The notes beneath the pieces are model-generated. The model searched no databases. It had not been told where the DNA came from and worked only from the letters and a program-made list of their open reading frames with translations. This document shows, one piece after another, positions 38,327-47,713 of a stretch of DNA of 64,000 bases (position 1 is its first letter; the number at the start of each line of letters is the position of its first letter). The stretch spans positions 2,417,001-2,481,000 of the forward strand of contig NZ_CP014616.1 in the NCBI RefSeq assembly GCF_001590685.1. Direction: 5' to 3'. A program made the translations under genes and the position numbers. Source of the DNA: Sporosarcina psychrophila (GTDB lineage: Bacteria; Bacillota; Bacilli; Bacillales_A; Planococcaceae).

Positions 38327-39568
38327 ATTTATAAAATCGCATTGAAAAATAGAATGGTTTTGTATTATTTGGCAGGAGCCGGGATTTCACAATTGGGAAA
38401 TGTAATTGCGGGGCTAGCGTTTCTTTTTTTATCCTATGAACTGACACAGTCGGCTATCCTCACTACTGTTATCGCAATTTCACAAGCTGTTCCTTACCTA
38501 ATATTCGGTTTAGTCGGTGGAGCCATTGCAGATCGAGTAAACAAAAAACGCCTGTTGTTATGGATAGACATTATTCGTATACCGATCATTCTATCGTTGG
38601 TTGTTATTTATCAAATGAATCTTTTAGCTTTCTGGCATTTGCTTCTTGTGGGCTTCGTGATCCAGAGTCTGGGATGTTTTTATAATCCAGCCTACCGAGC
38701 TGTTTTGCCTCTAATTACGCCTTTAGAAAATCGAACAACTGTAAATAGTCTTTTAGATATTGTGACGAGAGGTGTACAAGTGCTTGGTCCCATTTTCAGT
38801 ATTGGTCTATTAAGTTCTAGAAACACAATCCATTTTTATACACTTGATGCATTAACTTATTTAGCCAGCGGATTTTTCATCTTGAAACTCAATTGGATTG
38901 ATCCTGCCAATGATTCGAATACTACAGAAAGTAAAAAAATTAATGTTTTCAGTTCCATTCGTGATTTTTTTAGTTGGGTTAAAGGAGAATATACAATTAA
39001 AACGTTGTTTATGGTTACTTTCTTGATGGTATTTTTCAATACGTGGGTTTGGCAAGTCGGATTGCTCTTGCTACTCGTGGAAACCTCCAGTAATGGAAAG
39101 GAACTATACAGTCTGCTTTTGGGCTGGTACGGCGCAGGAGTGATCGCAGTTAATCTACTGATCCCTTTTGTATGGAAAAAAATGAGCCTCTCCACTTACC
39201 TATATGGCTCTATCGTGTGGGGTGCTGGCATTTTCTTATTGGGATTTGCTTCGAATCTCTCCATCTATTTTATTGGAGTCTTGATTACAGCTATCGGTCT
39301 TCCGATAACCGGTTTAACACGGGTATACCTTATTCAAACCTTGATTCCAGCTAATAAATTAGGCAGGGCTTTTAGTTTAAATGCAGTGATTCTATATGGA
39401 TCAAACGTGATCTCATTGATTTTGTTTGGTACACTATCATCAATTTTTGAAATACGTTACATCTTTATATTTTGTGGAGGTTTGATGATCCTTTGCTCAT
39501 TTTTCTATTTGTTTCGTATATTCTCCTCGAAAAAAACTGGGCGGGAATCCATACAAGCGTTTAAATAA
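38327..39568 (+). CDS. MFS efflux transporter, possible ATT start
   Basis: 413 residues with 12 membrane spans, MFS_3-like: LVGGAIADRVNKKRLLLWID (loop 2-3) and LPLITPLENRTTVNSLLDIV after span 4. The only good ribosome site, GAGGTGG, places the start at ATT (38327, reading IYKIALKNRM); the TTG at 38342 and ATG at 38369 have none. The start is therefore either a rare ATT or a mutated ATG. The last 72 bases overlap the convergent AraC gene. Confidence 0.8.
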   Translation: MYKIALKNRMVLYYLAGAGISQLGNVIAGLAFLFLSYELTQSAILTTVIAISQAVPYLIFGLVGGAIADRVNKKRLLLWIDIIRIPIILSLVVIYQMNLLAFWHLLLVGFVIQSLGCFYNPAYRAVLPLITPLENRTTVNSLLDIVTRGVQVLGPIFSIGLLSSRNTIHFYTLDALTYLASGFFILKLNWIDPANDSNTTESKKINVFSSIRDFFSWVKGEYTIKTLFMVTFLMVFFNTWVWQVGLLLLLVETSSNGKELYSLLLGWYGAGVIAVNLLIPFVWKKMSLSTYLYGSIVWGAGIFLLGFASNLSIYFIGVLITAIGLPITGLTRVYLIQTLIPANKLGRAFSLNAVILYGSNVISLILFGTLSSIFEIRYIFIFCGGLMILCSFFYLFRIFSSKKTGRESIQAFK

Positions 39569-40330
39569 CTGGTTATAAACGGCAATTGAAGAAAATCCAC
39601 AGCTAGTTGAAATATCCGTAATCGTTCGATTGGTGTGAACAAGCAAGTCCTGGCTTCTAACAATTCGATATAATTGAAGCCATGAATAAGGGGAAACTCC
39701 GATGAATTCTTTAAAAAGGTGAGCGAACTGAAATTTGCTTATATCCAATATCGCTGCCATTTCTCTGAGGCTCCAAGTATGCTGAAAATCGTTTTTTAAG
39801 GCATTCATCACCTTAAAAAGAGCCGGATGGATTTCTTGAAAAGGTTGCATATTCATGTCAGTCGTATGCGAACCAATTGTTGTTTTGACCAACAGTAAAC
39901 CCAATTGAGCAAAGCTGTGTTCCAAAAATATTTCTGAAGAACGGCTCCCATTCGGGCCCTCCAGTTGCATATATTGATTAACAAAAAGCACCCATTGCAT
40001 AATGAGTGGGTGTTTTTGAGAGGACTGAGCAAAAAAAAGATCGTCTCGAATAAATGAAACAGAAGCAGTCATCTCGTTCAGGAATTTTGAATCCAACTCA
40101 ATCAGAAATTTATGGTTATCGACTAAAATTTGCTTATGTTCATCATGGGGATTGAAGATTATGAATTCATTTTCATTTAATGAAAACTCGTTTCTCTTAC
40201 TTTGGTACTGCATGGACCCTTTAATCGAGTATATAAATTTGTAGCAAGGATCATCACGCCAATGACTTTCTGTTTTTTTGAGGTCTGTGGACAATAACAA
40301 ACAATTTGAGGCTTGTAGTAAAATAGACAC
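39497..40330 (-). CDS. AraC family transcriptional regulator
   Basis: About 277 residues. An N-terminal cupin-like sensor (YKFIYSIKGSMQYQSKRNEF) is followed by two HTHs: WSLREMAAILDISKFQFAHL and RTITDISTSCGFSSIAVYNQ, with GVSPYSWLQLYRI between. The GTG at 40330 has AGGGGTG six bases upstream. It faces the MFS gene and overlaps its 3' end by 72 bases, so antisense interaction between the two is possible. Confidence 0.88.
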   Translation of the reverse strand: MSILLQASNCLLLSTDLKKTESHWRDDPCYKFIYSIKGSMQYQSKRNEFSLNENEFIIFNPHDEHKQILVDNHKFLIELDSKFLNEMTASVSFIRDDLFFAQSSQKHPLIMQWVLFVNQYMQLEGPNGSRSSEIFLEHSFAQLGLLLVKTTIGSHTTDMNMQPFQEIHPALFKVMNALKNDFQHTWSLREMAAILDISKFQFAHLFKEFIGVSPYSWLQLYRIVRSQDLLVHTNRTITDISTSCGFSSIAVYNQLFKRLYGFPPSFFRGEYTKQIEK

Positions 40331-40513
40331 TGATTTCACCCCTTATATCCTAAAGTTTTATATTTAGTCTAACATGAATCACCATTTTCACTTTCAAAAG
40401 TGGATGGAACATTATTTAAATTAGGTATTATGCAACTAACTAGTGCTTAAGTTAAAAAATAATGATGAAAAATACATAATCACTTATATAATGAATTGAG
40501 GAGTGTTTAGTAT

Positions 40514-41368
40514 ATGAATGTCTCTGATATAGAAAAACTTGATGTGCTTGATATACCAGGATTAATTAGGCTCTCAAATTCTGTCGGGTGGGATTATGAC
40601 AAAGATGAAATTACGACAGTAATGTCTTCTGGAAGAATTTATGGTCATAAAAATGATGAAGGAGAAATAATATCAAGTGCGGCAATCATTGAATACGGTC
40701 CCAAATTAGCATCCATTGGTATGGTTATTGTTAGTCAAGAATATAAAGGAATGGGATTAGGGAGAAAAGCTACCCAAAAATGTTTAGATTCTATTCCAAT
40801 TAGTACAACGGCTATGTTAATTGCGACGGAAGAAGGAAAACCTATGTATGAAAAAATGGGCTTTCATTCAATAGATTCTGTTCATAAATTTCTTTGTGAT
40901 AGCTATGAACCACTAATTACAAATAGTAATCAGATTAGCAATATAAAGCCATTATGTAAGAAAGATATATCTCCATTAATAAACTTAGATATGGAGGCTT
41001 TCGGTGATACTAGAAGAACCTTTCTGATCAATAGGATCAATCAATCAAAGGAGGCTTTAGTAGTTAAAAGTCTGGATGGAAAAGTTATTGGATATGGGCT
41101 GTCTATACAAGGTCCGGTTAATCTTATATTAGGCCCTATAGTTGCTCCTGATTCTCAATCAGCATTATTAATAATTGACCAACTTTCGAGAAACTATCAA
41201 GGTAAATTAAGAATTGATGTTCCTTCCGGAAATGATGATTTTATATCTGAACTGGAGAAATACGGTTTCTCCAAAGTAAGCCAACCACCGATTATGATTA
41301 AAAATTCAAATGTATTACCATCTCGTAATAATACGTTGTATGGCATAGCTGCACAGCTATTTGGTTAA
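40514..41368 (+). CDS. Tandem-GNAT acetyltransferase
   Basis: 284 residues: an N-terminal GNAT half with the acetyl-CoA loop EYKGMGLGRKATQK near residue 82 and MYEKMGFHSID, then a second, weaker GNAT-like half (NLDMEAFGDTRRTFLINRIN and on) without a clear loop. This two-domain build is known in Bacilli. GGAG precedes the ATG. Confidence 0.85.
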   Translation: MNVSDIEKLDVLDIPGLIRLSNSVGWDYDKDEITTVMSSGRIYGHKNDEGEIISSAAIIEYGPKLASIGMVIVSQEYKGMGLGRKATQKCLDSIPISTTAMLIATEEGKPMYEKMGFHSIDSVHKFLCDSYEPLITNSNQISNIKPLCKKDISPLINLDMEAFGDTRRTFLINRINQSKEALVVKSLDGKVIGYGLSIQGPVNLILGPIVAPDSQSALLIIDQLSRNYQGKLRIDVPSGNDDFISELEKYGFSKVSQPPIMIKNSNVLPSRNNTLYGIAAQLFG

Positions 41369-41553
41369 TACGTTTTTGAACTATATGGGCTTTTAAAAAA
41401 TAGAAATTAAGAAGTTAACATATTAATTGTTAGCTCTTTCTTTTATCGTATTCGACCAATACTGTTCATCTTTCTTATTGAACTAACGGCAGGTTAGTTC
41501 AATAAATGTTAAATTTAATAGTGGTGGTTAATTATTCGAAAGGAGAATTAATT

Positions 41554-42063
41554 ATGATACATATTATAAAAGCCAAACCTAATCACGTTGAGGGAATATC
41601 AAAAGTTTGTAGTGATGGTTATTGGGCAACATACAGCGAAACACATTCTGAAATGTACATCAAAGGAATAATTAAAGAGTTTTATAATCACGAAAGAATA
41701 CTAAAAGAGGTTTTAGAAACCAGCAAGGAATGGGGAGGATATTTTGTTGCATTAGAAGGGAACGAAGTGATTGGGGCTGGTGGAGGGGGTATGATTGAGG
41801 ATACCTCTGGAGAAGTTTTTGTTTTGTATCTAAATCCTGCTAGACGTAACGAAGGTATTGGCACAATGATATTAGATGCTATTACCAAACAACAAAAGGA
41901 AGAGTTTAATGCAACGGAACAATGGGTTTCCGTTGCGAAAGGAAATCAAAAAGGAATTCCTTTCTATGAAGCAAAAGGATTTACTTTTAATCATGAACGT
42001 GATGGACATGGAATTGTTGATAGAGAAAGATATATTATATTAAGATATTGCCGTAAGATTTAA
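41554..42063 (+). CDS. GNAT family acetyltransferase
   Basis: 169 residues. The acetyl-CoA loop is NPARRNEGIGTMIL near residue 98, and GIPFYEAKGFTF is the C-terminal motif B region. The ATG at 41554 has AAAGGAG eight bases upstream; the frame opens 16 codons earlier with no site. It ends 16 bases before a perfect 17-bp hairpin. Confidence 0.88.
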   Translation: MIHIIKAKPNHVEGISKVCSDGYWATYSETHSEMYIKGIIKEFYNHERILKEVLETSKEWGGYFVALEGNEVIGAGGGGMIEDTSGEVFVLYLNPARRNEGIGTMILDAITKQQKEEFNATEQWVSVAKGNQKGIPFYEAKGFTFNHERDGHGIVDRERYIILRYCRKI

Positions 42064-42079
42064 TGGTTTTTTAAAAATA

Positions 42080-42117
42080 ATCTTGTTGAACTAACGAGAG
42101 CGTTAGTTCAACAAGAT
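42080..42117. terminator. Perfect 17-bp hairpin (ATCTTGTTGAACTAACG)
   Basis: Arms 42080-42096 and 42101-42117 with AGAG loop. It is the cleanest member of the dispersed GTTGAACTAAC hairpin family in this window. Confidence 0.75.
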
Positions 42118-42121
42118 AGTT

Positions 42122-42160
42122 AAAATAGCCTTGTTAAATTATTTTTAACAAGGCTATTTT
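42122..42160. terminator. Bidirectional terminator
   Basis: A perfect 17-bp stem AAAATAGCCTTGTTAAA with its complement (42144-42160), 5-base loop, followed by T. Confidence 0.9.
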
Positions 42161-42171
42161 TGTATCTCACT

Positions 42172-42273
42172 AATTTTCTATTTGAACTGCTTGATTACGA
42201 GCAATTCTTAACGGATGCTATTAAAGAAGGGACGATTGTAGCTAAATGGCTAACGGACTTTAAAGACTTGTGA
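42172..42273 (+). pseudogene. Gene tail, unknown
   Basis: About 33 open codons without start read LFELLDYEQFLTDAIKEGTI and end KWLTDFKDL. Protein-like and probably the end of a phage gene cut off by the terminator pair upstream. Confidence 0.35.
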
Positions 42274-42285
42274 GTAATCGTTCTT

Positions 42286-42453
42286 CTAGAATTCTTTACC
42301 GTCTAACTTCAGCAATCCGACAAACAGGATATCAGTATGCTTGACCTCTTTCTCAATCGCCTCTTTTGCTGCGTCTAAGTCCGAGTAAATACCAAGCTGG
42401 TTAATTCCGTTCGGATAGTCACCGTCATCGTAGTAAGCATCGTAGATAATCAT
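42286..42453 (-). CDS. Small phage-type protein
   Basis: 55 residues, acidic, MIIYDAYYDDGDYPNGINQL then an AAKEAIEKEVKHTD helix. AGGAGG lies nine bases before the ATG, a strong site. It follows the zinc-ribbon gene by 26 bases. Composition and size are those of phage accessory genes; function unknown. Confidence 0.6.
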   Translation of the reverse strand: MIIYDAYYDDGDYPNGINQLGIYSDLDAAKEAIEKEVKHTDILFVGLLKLDGKEF

Positions 42454-42479
42454 CTGGCAAAACCTCCTAGAATTACTGG

Positions 42480-42695
42480 CTACATAACGGAGTAGCGAAC
42501 CGGCTTACACATATCCTTCTGCAACTGAAGCGTCTCGGCACTCGCATAGTAAGTAATGTATTCATGCTTGCAATGAGGACAACGGAAGTAATTCTTTTCG
42601 ATGCCATTCTTAACTTTTTTTGTACGGAACTTAGTGATTGTGAACGCCTTTTTACATCTAGCATCACAATGTGCAGCCATTGGTTTATTCGACAT
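42480..42695 (-). CDS. Phage-type zinc-ribbon protein
   Basis: 71 residues with two cysteine pairs, CDARC and CPHC in NYFRCPHCKHEYITYYAS. GGAGGAG lies before the ATG at 42695. Similar Bacillus phage proteins continue with a long coiled helix after YYASAET; here it stops soon after KPVRYSVM, so it may be truncated. Confidence 0.65.
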   Translation of the reverse strand: MSNKPMAAHCDARCKKAFTITKFRTKKVKNGIEKNYFRCPHCKHEYITYYASAETLQLQKDMCKPVRYSVM

Positions 42696-42830
42696 GATCA
42701 CTCCTCCACAATTAATATTTACAATCAATAGCACGCACCACACCTTAGATACTGAAATAGCAATTGCTACTCTATCGACGCTATTGTGATGCGCACTATT
42801 CAATGTAAATGCATAATAAAAAGCACCCAA

Positions 42831-43178
42831 AATTGAGATGCTTAATCAAAAAAATATATAGTCACTTTGGTAAATCTTCTGAAACATTTTCAAATTCTAA
42901 AGAATAACCTCTGAGTTTTGCTTTCCCATGTTTATTTCTCATATGACAATTTAAAAGCAATGGAAGAGGCTGGCGAATAATGTACCGATCTATTTATTCA
43001 TCATTCAGGAAAAAAATCCACCGTCAATCAAATCAAAAATTCAATGCTCCTTCCAACGTTTCCGGCATATCATATTTTAATTGTAGAGCAGTGCTCATCT
43101 CCAAAAAATTATCTTTATAAAATAACTAAAAAATCCTATTTCACAAAAATCTGTTGACGTAGATATTTATAAATCGTA
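42831..43178. other. Intergenic, no supported gene
   Basis: Begins with a weak terminator-like stem (AGCACCCAA with TTGAGATGCT near 42823). A 21-codon minus ORF near 43050 is too short to call. Confidence 0.4.
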
Positions 43179-43988
43179 TCAATTTGAATTTCTGCCAAGA
43201 TAAACAAAATCCATAATAGAGAGAAGCTCCACGATTTCAGACGAACTATCATTAATTTTATTATTCAAAAAAGCTGTTTTGGCTTGTTCGAAAGTTTCAT
43301 ACGGCTTGCCATTTTGTATTATATTATTCCCAACTAAGTTTATTTTATCAAGCGCTAATTCAAATGAATTATTAAAAGGTAGTGCACAAATTTCTATAGA
43401 AAGAAATCGTCCTTTATTATCATCGAGCCACGCAAGAGCATATTCTTTATCAAATGTTTTTAAAACAGCTAATGATAATCTATCCGCAATAATAGCGTTG
43501 GGCGATTTGTCGAAATGATAAAGCAATGTTTTGTAACGAATAATTGGAGGCAGTAAAGAAAATTGATTAAGTACAAGAGGATAGGTATTGGAATCCATAG
43601 GATATTTTATAAAATACTCGATAAAAAAGAATGCAAGTAAATCAAAAAGATGATCAATTTCCAAATTTAATTCCGCTTCGGTAAAATTTTCAATATACTG
43701 AGTATGAGTACCTGCATTTCCGAGCGGTTTTATTTTGTCGACAATGGCGATCAAATCTTGATAGCGGCTTTCCCCGAGTAATTCCTCACCTTTTTCTTTG
43801 AATGTAGGATTATAAAGTTTTCCTAGCATAAATTGTTCATTCGGATCAATGTCTAAAATTTTTCTGATAAGAATTTCAGAATATTGTCTAATACCAGCTA
43901 GCTTCCCCCTTATCGAACGGTCTATATAAAAAGTGTCGTTAAGAATATCACTAATAATATTTTGATAATCAGTATCATCGAAGTTCAC
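43179..43988 (-). CDS. Unknown protein with a HEPN/DUF4145-like N-terminus
   Basis: 269 residues, mostly helical. RGKLAGIRQYSEILIRKILD and then IKPLGNAGTHTQYIE resemble the helical hairpin of DUF4145/HEPN-type domains, where a polar residue and a late histidine can form an RNase site; I do not see a clean RX4-6H. The second half is unrecognised. It starts at a GTG with AAGGAGG nine bases upstream. Such proteins can belong to phage defence, but nothing nearby confirms this. Confidence 0.6.
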   Translation of the reverse strand: MNFDDTDYQNIISDILNDTFYIDRSIRGKLAGIRQYSEILIRKILDIDPNEQFMLGKLYNPTFKEKGEELLGESRYQDLIAIVDKIKPLGNAGTHTQYIENFTEAELNLEIDHLFDLLAFFFIEYFIKYPMDSNTYPLVLNQFSLLPPIIRYKTLLYHFDKSPNAIIADRLSLAVLKTFDKEYALAWLDDNKGRFLSIEICALPFNNSFELALDKINLVGNNIIQNGKPYETFEQAKTAFLNNKINDSSSEIVELLSIMDFVYLGRNSN

Positions 43989-44065
43989 TTTTAAAATCCT
44001 CCTTATGTTTCATATAAGCTAACACTCGTCCACCCTAACTATAGTTTGGATGTAGACTTTATGTA

Positions 44066-44359
44066 TTACTTATTAAAATTCTCCATGAATTCTTCACAAA
44101 TCTTTACAATGGTTTCTGTTAAATTTAACTCTTCAATTTTAATCCAAGGGAACGTTATATCCCTGTTTCGTTCCTTGGCAGAACCATAACATTCATCATC
44201 CTTAGTTTGAAAAGTCGTAATTTCCCAAAACCATTTCTCGCCATCTTTTTCGAGAATAACCATTACATTGTGAACTCTAACTGATTCCAAATTAATACAC
44301 CACCCTCCACACCAATCATAGTATGAATGGAAATCTATGTCACTAACATAATTCGACAT
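44066..44359 (-). CDS. Hypothetical protein
   Basis: 97 residues, rich in Trp and acidic residues (YDWCGGWCINLESVRVHNVM, EKWFWEITTF, TFPWIKIEELN). The ATG at 44359 has AGGTG eight bases upstream; the GTG at 44371 overlaps that site. Unrecognised. It may form an operon with the HEPN-like gene after it (77-base gap). Confidence 0.5.
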   Translation of the reverse strand: MSNYVSDIDFHSYYDWCGGWCINLESVRVHNVMVILEKDGEKWFWEITTFQTKDDECYGSAKERNRDITFPWIKIEELNLTETIVKICEEFMENFNK

Positions 44360-44401
44360 TACCAGAAGCACCTAATATGAAATGCCTTAAATTATGTATT
44401 C

Positions 44402-44686
44402 TTATTCCTCTTTCATATCCATTTGAATTAAATACTTACATTTTGGACAACGACAAGATAATTTATAAGTTTTCTTTTTCGGATTGAACTCATCGACCAA
44501 TGCATTGACCATGCCTGGAAATGATAAAATAATAGCGAAAATTGAAATCATAATTATAGAATCTGGTTTTCCTTTGAAACCTTCAACAATTAATGTGAAG
44601 ATTAAAAAGAATAAAAATAAGATTAATGCTACTGCAAGTATTATTAAACTCAAACGATTATATATATTCTTTATAGTTTTCCACAT
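44402..44686 (-). CDS. Small membrane protein with C-terminal zinc motif
   Basis: 94 residues: two hydrophobic spans (LSLIILAVALILFLFFLIFT and IIMISIFAIILSFPGM), then SCRCPKCKYLI, a CxC/CxxC metal site at the cytoplasmic end. GGGGGA precedes the ATG at 44686 by about six bases. Unknown role. Confidence 0.55.
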   Translation of the reverse strand: MWKTIKNIYNRLSLIILAVALILFLFFLIFTLIVEGFKGKPDSIIMISIFAIILSFPGMVNALVDEFNPKKKTYKLSCRCPKCKYLIQMDMKEE

Positions 44687-44736
44687 AAACATTCCCCCTC
44701 TACTTACTTACGATTATTTCCGGAAAAAGTTTCACA

Positions 44737-44774
44737 ATAAAAAGCCACACCTGTAATGGATGTGAGCTTTTATT
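44737..44774. terminator. Terminator-like hairpin
   Basis: AAAAAGC-CACACC pairs with GGATGTG-AGCTTTT around a short loop; T tract on the plus side. Confidence 0.6.
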
Positions 44775-44806
44775 TGTTACATATGTTTTTATCATTATTT
44801 TTTTTT

Positions 44807-44940
44807 ATTTCTCTATTAAAAACTCTGCGATATCTAATTCAATTAATTTCGAAGCCATATTCGATTCTACACTACTTAATGTTTCACCTAATATACTTCT
44901 CATTAATTTATCTGAGCAAACGTAATGCAATAAGGGCATA
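44807..44940 (-). pseudogene. Gene tail, unknown
   Basis: About 40 open minus-strand codons read SDKLMRSILGETLSSVESNM and end IELDIAEFLIEK. No start. Probably the C-terminus of a lost gene. Confidence 0.3.
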
Positions 44941-45186
44941 ACGCTCATAGAGTTAGCAAAAGAACTGGATATCGGTTCCACTACTCTTTGGAAAGACCAA
45001 CAACGTTTCGGCCGCCTTAGATACTTGGCTCCAGACAGTAAAGAAATCCGAAAAGAAAGAGTTGAAATTGTAACCGCTGCACTAAGAAAGAATCCTCATG
45101 CTACCGGAAGAGAGCTTCATGAAATAACCGGAATAAATCGAACATCCATCTATGAGATCATCAGGTCCGAGGGTTTAAAGCCCTGA
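44941..45186 (+). pseudogene. HTH protein fragment (transposase OrfA-like)
   Basis: Eighty open codons without ATG contain two HTH-like segments: IELAKELDIGSTTLWKDQQR and TGRELHEITGINRTSIYEII. This two-HTH build is common in OrfA proteins and inactive transposase heads. It ends at a TGA after SEGLKP. Confidence 0.5.
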
Positions 45187-45228
45187 GGACCTGACACATG
45201 AATACGTACTTCCTTTGGACACTATTTT

Positions 45229-46419
45229 TTATTCCCCTTTATTTTTCATAAGTAATGTCAGGATGAGCATCATCACATACAGTAACATGATAATGCCGAA
45301 CGTATAATGATGGTTCGCCGTCCCGTCATAAACAACTGCAATCAGAAGAGGCAATAATCCCCCTATGATGAAACCGCCTGTTTGCATCATTGCAGTCCAA
45401 GAACTTGCTTCCTCAGCTGTCTTTGTCTCGTCAAGTGGTAAAAGAAGTGCTATGGGGAATAAACCGCCAAGTGGTATCCCCATGATGAATGCGCCTGCCC
45501 ACATGAGTGGATGGATCCCTGTCCAGAACAGCGCGACTGCGAGCATCCCCGCAATAAGCATTAGCATAAGCCAAAACTTTCGTGCTGGAAAACGCTCCAT
45601 CAGCAAAGGTAGGAGAATGTTTAAAAAGATTTGGACCGTCGTCATAATGCTAAGGAGAGTTCCCGCCTGCAGCAATGTCATTCCGGAAGAAATTGCAATT
45701 GGCGCGAGCCAAGTAATAATTGAAAAGAATGCAGATGACTGCAAACCGAAAAATAGTAAGAATAGCCATGCCTTCCGTGTTTTCCATGGGGATCTCACCT
45801 TTTTCTGTTTCCCCTTTACGACAACGGAATCGAGTTGACGTACTTCCATGTTCCCTCTCATTGCTAAAAACCAGGCAACTAGACCGAGAAGTGCTAGCAT
45901 GGACCAAATACTAAGTGCAAACAAGTAGGATCCTGTTCTATCAAAAAATACAGCCGTCAGTCCTGCACTAGCTGCAGACCCGACCCCCATTCCGAAAGAA
46001 TAAATTCCGATAACAGATGCAGCGCGGTCCGGGAAATACTGCTTGATCATTGCGGAAAGGAGTGGCCCGATTACTGCAATAGCGATACCTATAAGGAAGG
46101 CTGTTCCGATTAGAATTAAAAAACTGGAAATGAACCCGCGTAAAGCGGTCATTAGTCCAATTAGTATAAGCATTGCATAGATTGTATACTTCAATCCAAA
46201 TTTCCGGTTCAACACCGGTGCCATTGAGGCAAAAACGCCCATACAAATGACAGGTACCGCCGTCAATAGACTCACCTGTGCATTAGATAACGTCAACTGC
46301 TCACGAATTGTTTCAAGCATGGGCCCAATGGAAGTGATAGCTGGCCTCATGTTAATGGATATCGCAAAAATCGCGAAAATAATAAGAAATGCGTTTTGTT
46401 TAGTTACTTTTTTAGACAT
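45229..46419 (-). CDS. CynX/NimT family MFS transporter
   Basis: 396 residues with the same NMRPAITSIGPMLETIREQL N-terminal signature and 12 spans as the protein at 24889, clearly a paralogue. The ATG at 46419 follows AAGGAACGAGGAA; the frame is open 23 codons further without a site. Its base composition is richer in G+C than the surrounding relics. No regulator sits beside it. Confidence 0.9.
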   Translation of the reverse strand: MSKKVTKQNAFLIIFAIFAISINMRPAITSIGPMLETIREQLTLSNAQVSLLTAVPVICMGVFASMAPVLNRKFGLKYTIYAMLILIGLMTALRGFISSFLILIGTAFLIGIAIAVIGPLLSAMIKQYFPDRAASVIGIYSFGMGVGSAASAGLTAVFFDRTGSYLFALSIWSMLALLGLVAWFLAMRGNMEVRQLDSVVVKGKQKKVRSPWKTRKAWLFLLFFGLQSSAFFSIITWLAPIAISSGMTLLQAGTLLSIMTTVQIFLNILLPLLMERFPARKFWLMLMLIAGMLAVALFWTGIHPLMWAGAFIMGIPLGGLFPIALLLPLDETKTAEEASSWTAMMQTGGFIIGGLLPLLIAVVYDGTANHHYTFGIIMLLYVMMLILTLLMKNKGE

Positions 46420-46554
46420 TTCCTCGTTCCTTTCTTTCAGTAAAACAAATAGCTCTGGGCGTTCATTGCTGAGGGAAACTCTGGTCATCCCCCTAAAACG
46501 GACAAAGTAGGGTATAGTCTAGTCTATGCAAGAACTCTAATTATCCTATCTAGG

Positions 46555-46706
46555 ATGGAAGGTTTTCTTCTCCATATTGATCAAGGAACTGTCTTTACAT
46601 CACTTCAACACCATAAACAATCAAAGAAACTTGGCTTTATTCCAAGCATGTCAAGAAGAGAAAACTGCTGGGACAACACTGTAATGGAGAGTATCTTTTC
46701 ACACTA
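46555..46706 (+). pseudogene. IS3-family OrfB C-terminal fragment
   Basis: Reads LHIDQGTVFTSLQHHKQSKK, then LGFIPSMSRRENCWDNTVME and SIFSH before a stop. HxDxG and SRRxNCWDNxxxES are hallmarks of the IS3 (IS150-type) DDE integrase domain. Only this piece is left. Confidence 0.8.
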
Positions 46707-47092
46707 AAGTGGCATGTAACACTAAATAAAATAAGTCGTCTTACAATTAAATAAATCTTCATAGACGGCTCTTTGTCATGCGTACCCAAGTGGTTCGCTA
46801 TTTTTTATAATTCGAGCTTTCTGTCTAGCATAGCAAACCGTAGATTTAAAATAATAATTAGTGTGTGGTGCTGCAATCACATCACATATCCCAGTGAAAA
46901 CACAAAATAACCAAACATTCAATAGAGTGTCTAGTTTACATTCTATCACGTTATGAGGGTAGTGTTCCGAATAGTGCCATGTGTGTATAGCTAACCGGAG
47001 TACTTATCCACTATAGCAAACTCTATTATTAATTCCGCCATTACCATTACCAATCCCCTCCCAGTGTTATACGAGAGGAATTCCGACTTTTT
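46707..47092. other. Intergenic, repeat-rich
   Basis: Holds TTCACACTAAAGTGG (near 46698, repeated near 48049) and an imperfect hairpin AAGTCGTCT...AGACGGCTCTT. No gene seen. Confidence 0.4.
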
Positions 47093-47335
47093 TCATTGCT
47101 CATAACTTCCCTTTTCAAACTTATATGCTGAAACCTTATAATCAATAAATGCACCAATGAACCCTATAGGTATACCGCCTGCAGAGGTTGAAAGTAAAAT
47201 AATAAAAAGATCTACCCTCCCTACTTTTTGGTACAAAAAATAGAAGACTAAAACGGTTCCAATTGCTGTGAATATCACCGTGAAATAATAAGTTATATTC
47301 ACACATTCTTCCTCTCCCGTCAATTTCTCACTCAT
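47093..47335 (-). CDS. Small two-span membrane protein
   Basis: 80 residues: TYYFTVIFTAIGTVLVFYFL and LFIILLSTSAGGIPIGFIGA are membrane spans, with a short charged end. GAGGG lies before the ATG. Unrecognised. Confidence 0.5.
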   Translation of the reverse strand: MSEKLTGEEECVNITYYFTVIFTAIGTVLVFYFLYQKVGRVDLFIILLSTSAGGIPIGFIGAFIDYKVSAYKFEKGSYEQ

Positions 47336-47713
47336 ACCATACCCTCATTTCTTGGAACAACAATAATGTACTTTTATTATTCACTTACTTTTGTTGTTTC
47401 AATCAATTCAGGCATGATATCCGTATTATCCTCACTCGGAAATACGTGCGCGATATGCGTTTGATATGTTTGCTATTAAGTTTATCGGATTCATATATTG
47501 CTCTTTCGCTTAATGTTCAAACTGCGTATTAAACAGTTTTCATAATATGTTCCGATTGCCTCTGTGATACTATCATTTAATACATAATGAAAGGAACTAA
47601 AGCCATGATTATATTAATACAGTTGATCAGCTCAATACCCAGCTTGTAGGGCGTGCTGCAACACCCCTTGACGTGCCTTGCAAGCTCGGGTTTCTCCAAG
47701 GGAGCTGATCCAA

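Noticed and set aside
44756..44941. Hydrophobic plus-strand frame after the zinc-motif membrane gene
   Set aside because: It is the complement of an AT-rich minus-strand gene tail and has no ribosome site.
44941..45186. HTH frame as a functional regulator
   Set aside because: No start codon, no ribosome site, and two consecutive HTHs typical of transposase heads.
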